From Euglena gracilis (lineage: Eukaryota; Euglenida; Euglenophyceae; Euglenales), in NCBI GenBank assembly GCA_039621445.1, contig CP154955.1, forward strand, positions 11,458,241-11,522,240: 64,000 nt of DNA. The letters run 5' to 3'. The notes beneath the pieces were generated by a model. That model did no database searches, was not told the origin of the DNA, and was given only the letters and a program-made list of their open reading frames with translations. Positions 57,916 to 64,000 of this stretch are shown piece after piece (positions within the stretch are counted from its first letter, which is position 1; each line of letters opens with the position of its first letter). The position numbers and the translations under genes were made by a program.

Positions 57916-59063
57916 CACAATTGTGTGCAGGGCTGGCTGGATGGCCCAGTCAGCATCTTGCTCCTGGATGAGCCCACCAATCATCTGGACATGTCTTGCA
58001 TTGACTCGCTTGCCTCGGCGATCAACGAGTTCGAAGGTGGCTTGCTCCTTGTGTCCCATGATTTCCGAGCATGGCCCCATCTTGTCAGGTCAGGCCATCT
58101 TTGGTCATACCTGCTTCCCCCCACCTTTTTTGTGGGTATCTTTCAATTCTGTGCATGCAAGACCCTTGGATCATTTCTTCTTCGGTGGAAACCCTCACGG
58201 GTTTGTTATTTTGGATTTCCCCTTATTTATCTCACATAAAACCATCATTTTTGGGATTTTCCCAAAGCCATGTTTAAATTGGTTTTAATGTTGATATCTA
58301 TTGACTTTTTTTTATCACAAACACACAGGCAGGCTTCTTTTAAGTCAGAAGACCCCCGGGGGGGGCCGAAGATGTTTTGTGAAATGGCTTCAGACAGCCC
58401 CATTTGGGGGGGTCCCGTGCCAGGCTGGGTTTTTTAACACCCCCTGGGGGGTCTTAAAAAAGAAGCCTGCACAGGGGTTGGTGATGTGGGATGCCCCCCG
58501 GGTTGGGCTGATGGGGGGTTCAGCCGAGTGCCCCCCCCCCAATGTTGATTCCCTGGGTTCCAAAAATTTCCAAATATCGAGCAGGGTTCTGTATTTGGGG
58601 TGTCAATTTTTCATTGATGTTTTTTTTTCACCCACTCCGCAAGCAAGGTCTTCCTTTTGGGGGTCTTATTTGGGGGGATTTGGGGCACAGACGTGGGGAC
58701 CTAATTTAGTGAAGAAATGATGCCGATTGGGGTGGCAAAATCCAGAAGTTGTATGTGAGAGCCTATGCATACTTTGCAAAATTGCAAATTTATCTGCAAT
58801 TTGGATATGCTCCCAGTTGAGGAGAGCCTTGCCCCCCCCCCCCAACAGGACAGACGGTTATTTTTGGATTCTGTTGGGGGGGGAGGCTCCTCCAGTTGGG
58901 GCTTTGCGATCGGCTGATCAACGCCGTGGCGAAGGAGATCTGGGTGTGCGACCAGAAGACGGTCAGCCCGTGGAAGGGGGACATCCTGGCGTACAAGAAG
59001 TTCCTCACGAAGCAGATGCAGAAGGACGCGGCGAAGCGGCTGGCCCTCATGTCCAAGAACTGA
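38976..59063 (+). CDS. ABC-F ATPase, ABCF2/ARB1 type, about 15 exons
   Basis: Probable exon 1 at 38976 (basic N-terminus, 3' border unclear), then exons from about 41727 to 41854, 43078-43187, 45024-45132, 45499-45628, 46390-46547, 47109-47252, 50214-50371, 50770-50817, 51294-51384, 51851-51970, 54009-54140, 54364-54420, 57931-58065 and 58911-59063 (TGA). From exon 2 on, the joined frame is open; total about 595 aa, close to ABCF2/ARB1. NBD1: [14 protein letters not shown] (Walker A), [28 protein letters not shown] (signature), [12 protein letters not shown] (Walker B). NBD2: [25 protein letters not shown] (divergent signature), [20 protein letters not shown]. No membrane segments, as for all ABC-F proteins. 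Family role: cytosolic ATPase in 60S ribosome biogenesis or ribosome rescue. AG at 38953 may be a spliced-leader acceptor (inference). The first exon could instead start at ATG 41740. Confidence 0.9.
41070..41145. repeat. 38-bp tandem duplication in presumed intron 1
   Basis: AAAATTGACCTTTTTCCTTG and the following CGAAATCGCCATTTTTT occur twice in a row. Nearby (41215-41370) CCAAATTAGGAATC-like motifs recur. This is AT-rich intron filler downstream of the duplicated exon 1. Confidence 0.75.
41855..43077 (+). other. ABC-F intron 2, nonconventional
   Basis: It splits Walker A of NBD1 (GLIGA | NGSGK). CGGCCACTCCA at 41858-41868 pairs with TGGGGTGGCCG at 43063-43073, 11 bp with one U-G. No GT-AG borders. 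The cut can slide one base (41856-43078). It contains C/G-run repeats and a GGCGCCAAAGGCGCC palindrome near 42655. Confidence 0.85.
43218..43637. mobile_element. MITE with poly-C ends and TA flanks
   Basis: The inverted ends are CCCCCCCCCCTAGTCGTACG and its counterpart with CATACGACTAG before a G run; TA stands on both sides. CCGGTCACAGGTTGCAGG recurs four times inside. Non-coding; Tc1/mariner-like by target site only. Confidence 0.7.
43659..44542. mobile_element. Element bounded by GACGCCGGTT repeats
   Basis: GACGCCGGTTCTGTCC and its complements occur several times at both ends (43659-43760 and 44409-44542). Inside, a block of about 130 bp (43845-43975) recurs diverged at 44140-44265 (shared: CGATCGCGAG, ACCCCTC, ATCGAAAGCTC, CACGCCGC). 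Non-coding. Confidence 0.6.
44626..44899. mobile_element. hAT-like MITE with target duplication
   Basis: Ends CAGGGTTG and CAACCCTG, both followed inward by GGTTAAC-type motifs. CCCTGGG (7 bp, or 8 bp GCCCTGGG sharing one G) flanks both sides. TTAATCGATCGA-like motifs recur inside. Confidence 0.75.
45133..45498 (+). other. ABC-F intron 4, nonconventional
   Basis: CAGAGGCCCC at 45136-45145 pairs with GGGGCTTCTG at 45484-45493 (10 bp, one G-U), 3 nt and 5 nt from the cuts. The joint [16 protein letters not shown] keeps the family's usual spacing. A GT-AG choice (45130-45510) would drop four conserved-length residues. Confidence 0.8.
45629..46389 (+). other. ABC-F intron 5, nonconventional
   Basis: It splits the Trp codon of the signature SGGW|RMRV. 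CGGGGTGGCGT at 45632-45642 pairs perfectly with ACGCCACCCCG at 46374-46384 (11 bp). The GT-AG alternative would insert about 16 foreign residues into the signature motif. Confidence 0.9.
46548..47108 (+). other. ABC-F intron 6, nonconventional
   Basis: CTGGGCG at 46551-46557 pairs with CGCCCAG at 47097-47103, with a second block CCCGGC/GCCGGG inside. It joins LISHSQ to [10 protein letters not shown]. It begins with GT by chance but has no AG end. Confidence 0.88.
48140..48533. mobile_element. MITE family B, copy 1
   Basis: Ends CAGGGTTTGATATAAGGAGG and CCTTATATCGAACCCTG. G runs on both sides hide the target duplication. Inside are GGTGCTTCGCGCCGAAAATT and long C/G runs. Lies in ABC-F intron 7. 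Confidence 0.85.
48983..49570. mobile_element. MITE-like element with CTTGTC-AACGACC ends
   Basis: Left end: C run, CTTGTCAAACGACCGG; right end: CGGTCATTGGACAAG, G run. CGGTCAGTAGCGAT recurs inside. Related to 53762-53930. Target duplication not clear. Confidence 0.65.
49982..50083. repeat. TA microsatellite between 20-bp direct repeats
   Basis: ACAGTATGAGGGACCCCCA occurs at about 49983 and again at about 50064, on either side of a TA/GATA-rich run of about 60 bp. The repeat may mark slippage or an unequal exchange. Confidence 0.8.
50372..50769 (+). other. ABC-F intron 8, nonconventional, long stem
   Basis: CAGGCTTTTGCTTAAA at 50375-50390 pairs perfectly with its complement at 50749-50764 (16 bp). 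Cuts 3 nt and 5 nt outside give [14 protein letters not shown], the family pattern. The interior has a CACGAAGCACCGAAAATTTT core and poly-C runs, like the dispersed fold-back elements at 58330-58469 and 61171-61367. Confidence 0.92.
50818..51293 (+). other. ABC-F intron 9, nonconventional
   Basis: AGGGTGGTGCCCA at 50821-50833 pairs with TGGGCGGCTCCCT at 51276-51288 (two mismatches, one U-G). It joins AFHNVS to FSYSGKKED in frame with a split Ser codon. Confidence 0.85.
51385..51850 (+). other. ABC-F intron 10, nonconventional
   Basis: It splits Walker A of NBD2 (LVGP | NGAGK). CGCAGCCTTG at 51388-51397 pairs with CAGGGCTGCG at 51836-51845 (10 bp, one U-G). The 3-nt/5-nt rule alone yields the conserved Asn. 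Confidence 0.92.
52169..52599. mobile_element. MITE family B, copy 2, perfect 8-bp target duplication
   Basis: Ends CAGGGTTCGATATAAGG and CCTTATATCGAACCCTG, flanked on both sides by CCCAAAGC (52161-52168 and 52600-52607). CAGGG ends plus 8-bp duplication are the hAT hallmarks. Non-autonomous; shares its interior with 48140-48533. Confidence 0.92.
53657..53986. repeat. Copy of the 213-bp repeat, interrupted by a MITE
   Basis: 53657-53761 and 53931-53986 match the LINE-associated repeat at 27328-27540 (ACCGATTGGGGGTTCCCATT, then TTTTGAACGAA). The two halves are split by a 169-bp poly-C-ended element at 53762-53930. Confidence 0.8.
53762..53930. mobile_element. 169-bp poly-C-ended MITE with TA duplication
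   Basis: Left CCCCCCCTTCTCCAACAACC, right GGTCGTTGGACGGGGGGGGG, TA on each side (53760-53761, 53931-53932). It inserted into a copy of the 213-bp repeat, so the empty site can be read from the other copies. Confidence 0.82.
54141..54363 (+). other. ABC-F intron 12, nonconventional, 223 nt
   Basis: CAGGGC at 54144-54149 pairs with GCCCTG at 54353-54358; further pairing follows after a bulge. It joins RFGIS to [11 protein letters not shown]. The shortest intron of the gene. Confidence 0.85.
54565..54880. mobile_element. MITE-like element with GACTGGTTTT motifs
   Basis: Ends GTCTGGACCACACCATTGCT and AGCAATGGCATGGTCTGGAC are inverted repeats of 22 bp differing by five transitions. TGACTGACTGGTTTTTT recurs inside; the same motif marks related stretches at 42564, 42835, 47782, 47993 and 63360. 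Confidence 0.65.
55154..55588. mobile_element. MITE family B, copy 3 (diverged)
   Basis: Ends CGGGATTCAATATGAGGAGG and CTTTATATCAAACCCTG, older than copies 1 and 2. The interior repeats the GGTGCTTTGCGCCGAAA core. In ABC-F intron 13. Confidence 0.7.
55803..56244. mobile_element. MITE family A, copy 1, 8-bp target duplication
   Basis: Ends CACACATCTCTCTAAGG and CCTTAAAGAGATGTATG. Flanks GCTGGGGA and GTTGGGGA (one mismatch). The interior is nearly identical to 62561-63006, including TTCGGCGCAAAGCGCCGAAA. Confidence 0.88.
56533..57684 (+). mobile_element. hAT transposon with transposase C-terminal remnant
   Basis: Inverted ends CAGGGGGGGGAAAATTATGC (left) and the complement at 57663-57684, with GACCGCATAAT in common. 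GGAAAATG stands at 56525-56532 and 57684-57691, an 8-bp target duplication (one G shared). Both subterminal regions are arrays of TTTTTCCGCAT units (about 56557-56770 and 57550-57650), which may bind transposase. Only the C-terminal coding part survives, so it is non-autonomous. It sits in sense orientation in ABC-F intron 13. Confidence 0.92.
56871..57337 (+). pseudogene. hAT transposase C-terminal (dimerisation) fragment
   Basis: Two frames joined by a shift near 57085. The first has [20 protein letters not shown]; the second has [16 protein letters not shown] then [19 protein letters not shown] and a terminal LEFMLQFN. The PATS-x-ERxFS-like block is the signature of the hAT C-terminal dimerisation domain. 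No DDE core or BED finger is present. A TTCAG before 56871 may be an intron acceptor of the original gene. Confidence 0.82.
57879..57914. repeat. CA microsatellite before exon 14
   Basis: About 17 CA units sit 17 bp upstream of the probable acceptor of ABC-F exon 14, replacing a normal polypyrimidine tract. Confidence 0.9.
58066..58910 (+). other. ABC-F intron 14, nonconventional
   Basis: GCATGGCCCCA at 58069-58079 pairs with TGGGGCTTTGC at 58897-58907 (one mismatch, one G-U). It joins VSHDF to [11 protein letters not shown]. Shared CG lets the cut slide by two bases (58068-58912). It contains a fold-back element at 58330-58469. Confidence 0.82.
58330..58469. repeat. Fold-back element resembling intron 8
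   Basis: CAGGCTTCTTTTAAG pairs with CTTAAAAAAGAAGCCTG (bulge of two). The arms resemble those of ABC-F intron 8 (CAGGCTTTTGCTTAAA), and C/G runs follow inward. It lies within intron 14. Confidence 0.75.
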
Positions 59064-61170
59064 GCGCGGACCTCAGAGGGGCCGCAGCCAGGCAGGCACT
59101 GTGGGGGGGATAATCCCAAGGGCCACCCCAACCACCTTCGGAACAGTTCTGAGTAGAAGGGCCACAGGGCCGCCACAAGCACAGGGTCCAAATAAAAGCG
59201 CACCCCTGGTTGTCGAAGGCAACAGTCCACAATACAAGGTTGGGTCAGCAGCTCACAAAACAAGGTTAGGTCTTCATCTTGATTTTGGGGGGGGTCTGAG
59301 ATAGTCAAGGTTGTTGAGAAATTGAGCTTTTTCGAGATTTTCAAAAACGGCAAAAAAAAGGAGCCAAAAGTGGCCAAAAAGAGTCAAATGTGGTCAAAAG
59401 TGAGAAAAATGGGGGGAAATGTGGCCCAAAGTTACCAAAGAGCAGTCGAAAGTAGTTAAAAGCTGCCAAAGACAGCCAACAGCAGTCAGAAGGAACCAGA
59501 AGCAGCCAGGAATACCCAAAAGTGGCCAAAAATCACCAAAAATTGCCAAAAGTGGCCAAAAATAGCAAACGGTTTCCGAAAATGGCCAATAATTGACAAA
59601 AGTGTCCAAAATGGCCAAACGTTGCCAAAAAAAATCAAAAATGGCCAAAAAAATGGCCCAAAATCGCCAATATTTGACAATATGTGACCGCAAATGGCCA
59701 GAAGTAGATAAAAATGGCAAACAATCACGGAAGTGGCAAAAGTGGTTGAAAATGCCCTGGAGGCAGCGGTCCGCTTTAAGCGTTCAATTAGGGCTACGAT
59801 CAGAGATTGACCAAACATACAGCTCTTCTAAGCGCCTTTTTATGGCTTCGTGGCAGGTTGGCAAGCAAGCTACTAGTAGCTCAAAGAAATGCATGCCAAT
59901 TGTGATTAAATGGTCTCTGCCAGAAAAAAATTCAAAAGACAAAATAGAAAACGCTGAAGGGAAGTGGCTGCAAAGCATCTCCAAACCACCGCTTCCGTGA
60001 AAAATTTGGAGATCACACGGAGAACAAATTGTCCCGGAGACAGGCGCTGTGCTTCGCCTGCCGTTGTGCCTCTTGCCTCAAGTCCACTGTTTGACCCTTT
60101 ATCTGACCACAACCAAAGGGCTGTTTGCATCTGCGCAGCCCAGTAATTGCGTGGGCATCGGTTCTCACATTTACAACGAGGAAGGGGTGATTGGTTTGGG
60201 GGGGGGGGGTTGCTTTGTGATTTTACCTGGGTCGGGGGGGGTTGGCAGCTTTTCCAGCTTAGGTTCCAGGTTCAGGCTTAAGCCAGGGGGGCCCTGCCCT
60301 CCGGTGGAATCCAGCCAGCCAGCCCTTTTCACCAGCCAGAAGGTCCCAGCTGGGCTGCGAAACCCCCCATGGTCCACGTCCACTGAAATTTAGTCAGGAC
60401 AGCCCTGCAAAGCCAGGTTGTGCCGATAATTTTGGAAAAGGGGTCAAAAATATCAGGAATGCAATTTTGAGGGGTTTTGGGGGGTTTTTTTCCCTCCAAA
60501 TTTTGGTTGAAGAATCCCAACCCAGCTGGATTTGGCTTTTCTTGCTTGTTTTCCCCCACTCCCACCCCAGGAGGTGGGGGGGACCTTTGTTCCAGCCAGC
60601 ACCTTTTTCCAGCTGGCCCGCATGATCCCCCCTAAGAGACCCATTAAGAAAGCAGGGTGGGTGGGGGAGGGGTTCGGAAGCATCCCTCGTATGCTGCAAG
60701 GTTATGTGAGCCGCCGCCATCCCCCGGCATTTATGCCGGTTTAATCCACTCCTTGCTGACCCACCCTGTTTGACCAACCTTCCAGCCATTCGGCATCGGT
60801 CCTGGTGATCACTGTAGAAGGATCTATGTGATATGACAAGTCATATTTCCCTTCCAGAACAGTCAATGTCTCGTTTTTGCCAGATTTTCCTTACAAAAAG
60901 GAGGCCTGGTAGGAAAGGGCACAGCAGAATATTGTCAGTTTGAGGCATCAGATTCATGCCAATGACCATCCAAATGAAATTTGCGGGGAAATAAAGTCAA
61001 TCGTCAATCATATGCTCCCCTGACAAAATGACTCCAGACCCAAATGTGTGGGACCGTCTCCCCCCCCCCCATGGACAATCCAGCTGCACGAGCAGTCCAA
61101 CCTCTTGATTTTTTTAAGTACAACGTCCACAACCCAATTCAGCTCAACCCCACAAGCTTGAGTGTGGGAC
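59064..61170. other. 3' flank of the ABC-F gene, no gene supported
   Basis: The ABC-F 3' UTR should lie just after 59063; no AATAAA-type signal is decisive. 59340-59760 is a degenerate short repeat (listed separately). A frame at about 59790-60000 (SSSKRLFMASWQVGKQATSS) has fair codon use but no recognisable domain. The rest is C/G-run-rich. Confidence 0.5.
59340..59760. repeat. Degenerate array of AAAGTGGCCAAA units
   Basis: Variants of AGTGGCCAAAA, ATCACCAAAA and TTGCCAAAA follow one another for about 420 bp without a fixed period. Resembles a decayed 9-11 bp tandem repeat. Confidence 0.7.
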
Positions 61171-61367
61171 CAGGCTTCCTTTTAAGTCACACCCCGGGGG
61201 GGTCCGGTCCCGGACCCATTCCGGGGGGGGGGGGTCGTGGGCTGGAGGCCCGGAAATGGGTTTTGTTGCGAAGCACCGAAAATTTTTTGGGAAATGCCCG
61301 ATTTTGGGGGACCCCACCCCCGGGGGGTCCCGCACCGAGCTGGGTGGGTTTGGGGAAAAGAAGCCTG
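61171..61367. repeat. Fold-back element with the intron-8 type arm
   Basis: Left arm CAGGCTTCCTTTTAAG, right arm AAAAGAAGCCTG. The interior has GCGAAGCACCGAAAATTTTT and C/G runs, as in intron 8. It lies outside any gene I can support. Confidence 0.7.
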
Positions 61368-62560
61368 GGGGGGCAAGTTACAACCACAGGGTCCAAATAC
61401 AGCACACCTCACCAGCACCCCCCTGATTTTGATGGTGATTCAGGCAGAGAAGCACACTCCCTCCACTGGAGGGAGGCCTGCCCCAAGCTTTGAGCGGGGG
61501 GGGGGAGGTTATTTGACTTCCTAATGTGATGACCCTCATAGAACTGAGTGAATTCTCTGACCTGCTGGTTCCCCAGAGGGCACTGGTGCCGGCCGGGTGC
61601 ATGAAGAATGCAACGGCACGGACCCTTGGCCGCCACTGGCATTGTCCGCCACTGACGCCGTGGGGCTGAGGGAGACCACCAGACAGCCTGTGTCTCCGGT
61701 TTCATCCAGCGCACAAAATTACGGGGAAGAGGGAATAGAATTTTCTAGCAGACAGAATGAGAGGGCAGTGCAGAGTGCCTTTTTTCCCCGCTTACAGCAA
61801 GATGTTTGCCGCTCAATCATTTGTTTTTGGATTTTGCGGGTACCACCCCCCAACAGGCTCAGAACTCTGGATCAGCCAGCCAAGGAGTTGCTTTGAATTG
61901 TTCTGGAGTGTGGATGAATTTTGCGCCCACCTTGATGCCCCTGCTTGGTGTGCTGTGCATTTTGGCGGCCAAACTGCTGATTCCCTTGGCAGCTGGACAC
62001 AGGTTGCGGGAGGAGAGGGCTTAGAGCTCCCACAGTCAGCAATGGATTCTGCTTATACTGAATGTCTGAATGTGTGATTCTGTCCCCCACCTGGGGCCAG
62101 CCATGGAGGTTGTGGATGCTGTCTTCCTGTCCTTGTTGGTTGGTTGGTCGGGGGTTTTTTATAGTCTGGATCCCGGGGGGGGGGGGGGGGCTGCAACCCC
62201 CATGAGTGGTGGGGGGGGGTCGACCACCCCTCACCGTTATACTGGTGGCAGGGGGGGGGGGGTCAGAATTACATTAGAGTTGATCCGGCCAGGCGGAGCA
62301 ACACAGGAGCACTGGTGGAAGGGGCCCCGGGCCAGAAAACTGTTTCTGAAAGCGAAGTTTATCACCGGCCATAAACAGACCAGAAGCCTTAGTGCAACCA
62401 AGGGTTAACCTAACCCTTAGTTGCATTTAGTTGCACTTAGGAACCCTTGCCCTAACCCTGACCCCCACCACGCCTTCCCGTATTTCTGGTGGAATTTCAG
62501 GTCAAAATTTTCTTTCGGAGCCGAAGAAAGTTTTCTTTGAGCGGGTGCCATGGTGGGGTG
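61368..62560. other. Stretch without a supported gene
   Basis: Frames on both strands (for example antisense 61714-61409 and sense 61597-61896) are open but have no recognised domain. A degenerate TTAGG/CCTAA patch occurs at 62402-62455. Confidence 0.45.
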
Positions 62561-63006
62561 CATACATCTCTTTAAGGTTTTGCGACCCCCCCGGGGGGGG
62601 GGCAGCTGCAGCCAGCCCCAATTTGGGCCCAGCCCAGCCGCAGCAGCCCCCTCCCCCCCCCGGGGGGGTGCTGCTAGCCCTAGCTAGCCAGCCCCTTTTT
62701 GGGGGTCCAGCCCAAAATTTTTCGGTGCAAAGCGCCGAAATTTTTTAAAAAACTGTGTTCAAAAGTGGCCAAAAATGGGGTTTGGGGGGCGTTTGGGGCA
62801 TTTTGGGGGGGTTTCAGATGCATCATTTTTCAAAACTGCGTTCTGCAGGTCATTTTTGGGCATTTTTCCGATTTCAGTCCAGCTCGCCCCGGTTCGGGTC
62901 CAGCCGGGGTCCAGCCCCCCCCCCCCCAGGGGGCAGGCTAGCCAGCCCAAATTTCTAGCCCTAGCCCAGCAACCCCCCCCCCCCGGGGTCTTTAAAGAGA
63001 TGTATG
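62561..63006. mobile_element. MITE family A, copy 2, perfect 8-bp target duplication
   Basis: Ends CATACATCTCTTTAAGG and CTTTAAAGAGATGTATG, flanked by GTGGGGTG at 62553-62560 and 63007-63014. 446 bp, non-coding, nearly identical to 55803-56244. The 8-bp duplication suggests mobilisation by a hAT-type (or P-type) transposase although the ends are not CAGGG. Confidence 0.93.
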
Positions 63007-63014
63007 GTGGGGTG

Positions 63015-64000
63015 CCCAGGGGGGCACCCCCAAGCCAAGGGTCTTGTTGATCCCCTGCCAGAGGGGTGGTTTCGACTATTTTTTGTTGTTGTTGTTTTTT
63101 TGGCACGAAAAGCGCGAAAAAAAATTTGACCCAAAATTGACCCAAAATTGACCCAAAATTGACCCCCCCCAAAAGTGGCTGGGTTTTCCAGAGAGATTGT
63201 TGTTGTTTTTTTTTGGGCCTGGGGGTTAGCAAAAAAAGCCGCCGGAAACAATTTTTGCCTTTTAAAATTTTTGCCATTTTTTTCACTTTTGGGGGTCAAT
63301 TTTCTTTGGGTGAGTGGCCGACCCTTGGGGGGGGGGGGGGGCAGTGACTAATTGGTTTTCCAAAAAAAAATGTGACTGACCAGTTTTTGGAAGACTGGAA
63401 GAACCCCCCCCCCCGTTGGGTAAAATTTGTATGCACGTGCCCAAAGTTATTTTGATTTTTTTGTTGGAAAAAATCTCAAATTGGCATGGTACTCAAAAGT
63501 GCGCACACGTTGAAAAAATGCCAAGGTTTGCAGCAGTTGCTGGGCACAACTGTCGGTCAAAAACATTAAACAGCGGCAGTGATCCAAATCCAGGAATGAA
63601 GGAAAGCCAGGAACCCTTTGGCTTTCTTGTTGTCTGTTTTGTGCGCCTCTTTGTGCATAGCCGTTGTGGAGGTTGCATGCAGCACGTGGCATGGCTGACC
63701 CCAGTGCTGCAGATGGTTGTGCTTTGCGACTGCTACTCCGGGTTTTCAATCCGATGATGATCCGTCGGCCTTAGCATGTGATGCAACCCATCTTGGCCAT
63801 CCCGCTTTGCAGCCCCTTGTTTGCGGGCTTCAGGAACCCAGTGGTTCTTGAGCAAAGGGGGTCCTTTTTTGTTTGCTTCGCTTGAATTATGGAAAACTGT
63901 TATTATGTCAAGAACTGTGTTTGAGCCAAGCGACAGGGGGGAGCCCAGCGGCAGGGGCAGCGGCGCCTTGGTCCCTGGTCCCCCTGGTCGCCCCTGTTCG
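63015..64000. other. Stretch without a supported gene
   Basis: TTGACCCAAAA repeats near 63127-63165, another GTGACTGACCAGTTTTT motif near 63372, then sequence of more balanced composition to the window end. A frame at 63600-63757 could be an exon but matches nothing I know. Confidence 0.45.

Larger units (their letters stand above)
54421..57930 (+). other. ABC-F intron 13, probable GT-AG, hosts a hAT element
   Basis: Borders ATT|GTGAAC and TGTGCAG|GGCTGG give [19 protein letters not shown], in frame but about two residues shorter than relatives here, so the cut could be slightly off. 3.5 kb holding four transposable elements. Confidence 0.65.

Noticed and set aside
59421-59720. Antisense phenylalanine/tryptophan-rich ORF as a membrane protein
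   Set aside because: It is the translation of the degenerate GTGGCCAAA array.
1-64000. CRISPR arrays, operons or bacterial genes
   Set aside because: No regularly spaced repeats with unique spacers. Genes are intron-split and retroelement-rich, which excludes a prokaryotic source.

Overview
This window is nuclear DNA of a protist, most likely a euglenid (Euglena-like). The main evidence is a set of introns that lack GT-AG borders. In each, the 5' and 3' ends are complementary, and cutting at a fixed distance from that stem rebuilds conserved protein motifs exactly. Euglenids are the group known for such nonconventional introns. GC-rich third codon positions in exons, AT- and homopolymer-rich non-coding DNA, and a LINE with an N-terminal 2A peptide (known from trypanosomatid LINEs) agree. 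The species call is an inference.

Layout: 1-4.4 kb is mostly non-coding, with one exon candidate and a 97-bp palindrome. About 4.4-10.5 kb holds the 3' part of a split glycosyltransferase gene (+ strand, at least 11 exons). 11.4-16 kb is a DIRS-type tyrosine-recombinase retrotransposon with its diagnostic inverted terminal repeats and internal complementary region; its genes are frameshifted. 16-19 kb carries decayed Ty3/gypsy pieces (gag-like, integrase, and a chromodomain in the opposite orientation). 20.8-23.3 kb is a retroelement fragment between 223-bp direct repeats. 23.5-24.6 kb is the 3' end of a LINE with a restriction-like endonuclease domain. 24.95-40.8 kb is a 7.9-kb segment present twice in tandem; each copy carries an antisense LINE with a 2A motif and the likely first exon of an ABC-F gene. 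41.7-59.06 kb is the rest of that ABC-F ATPase gene (ABCF2/ARB1 type, ribosome biogenesis or recycling), about 15 exons over 20 kb. 59-64 kb is repeat-rich DNA with no gene I can support.

Two host genes are supported. Both mix GT-AG introns with nonconventional ones. In the ABC-F gene the four GT-AG introns are large (1.8-3.5 kb) and full of transposons: a hAT element and several miniature inverted-repeat elements (MITEs), some with clean target-site duplications. The nine nonconventional introns are shorter (0.2-1.2 kb), and one has arms like those of dispersed fold-back elements nearby. That link between nonconventional introns and MITE-like elements is the most interesting lead here. All boundaries come from reading the sequence and from family knowledge; no alignment or transcript data were available.
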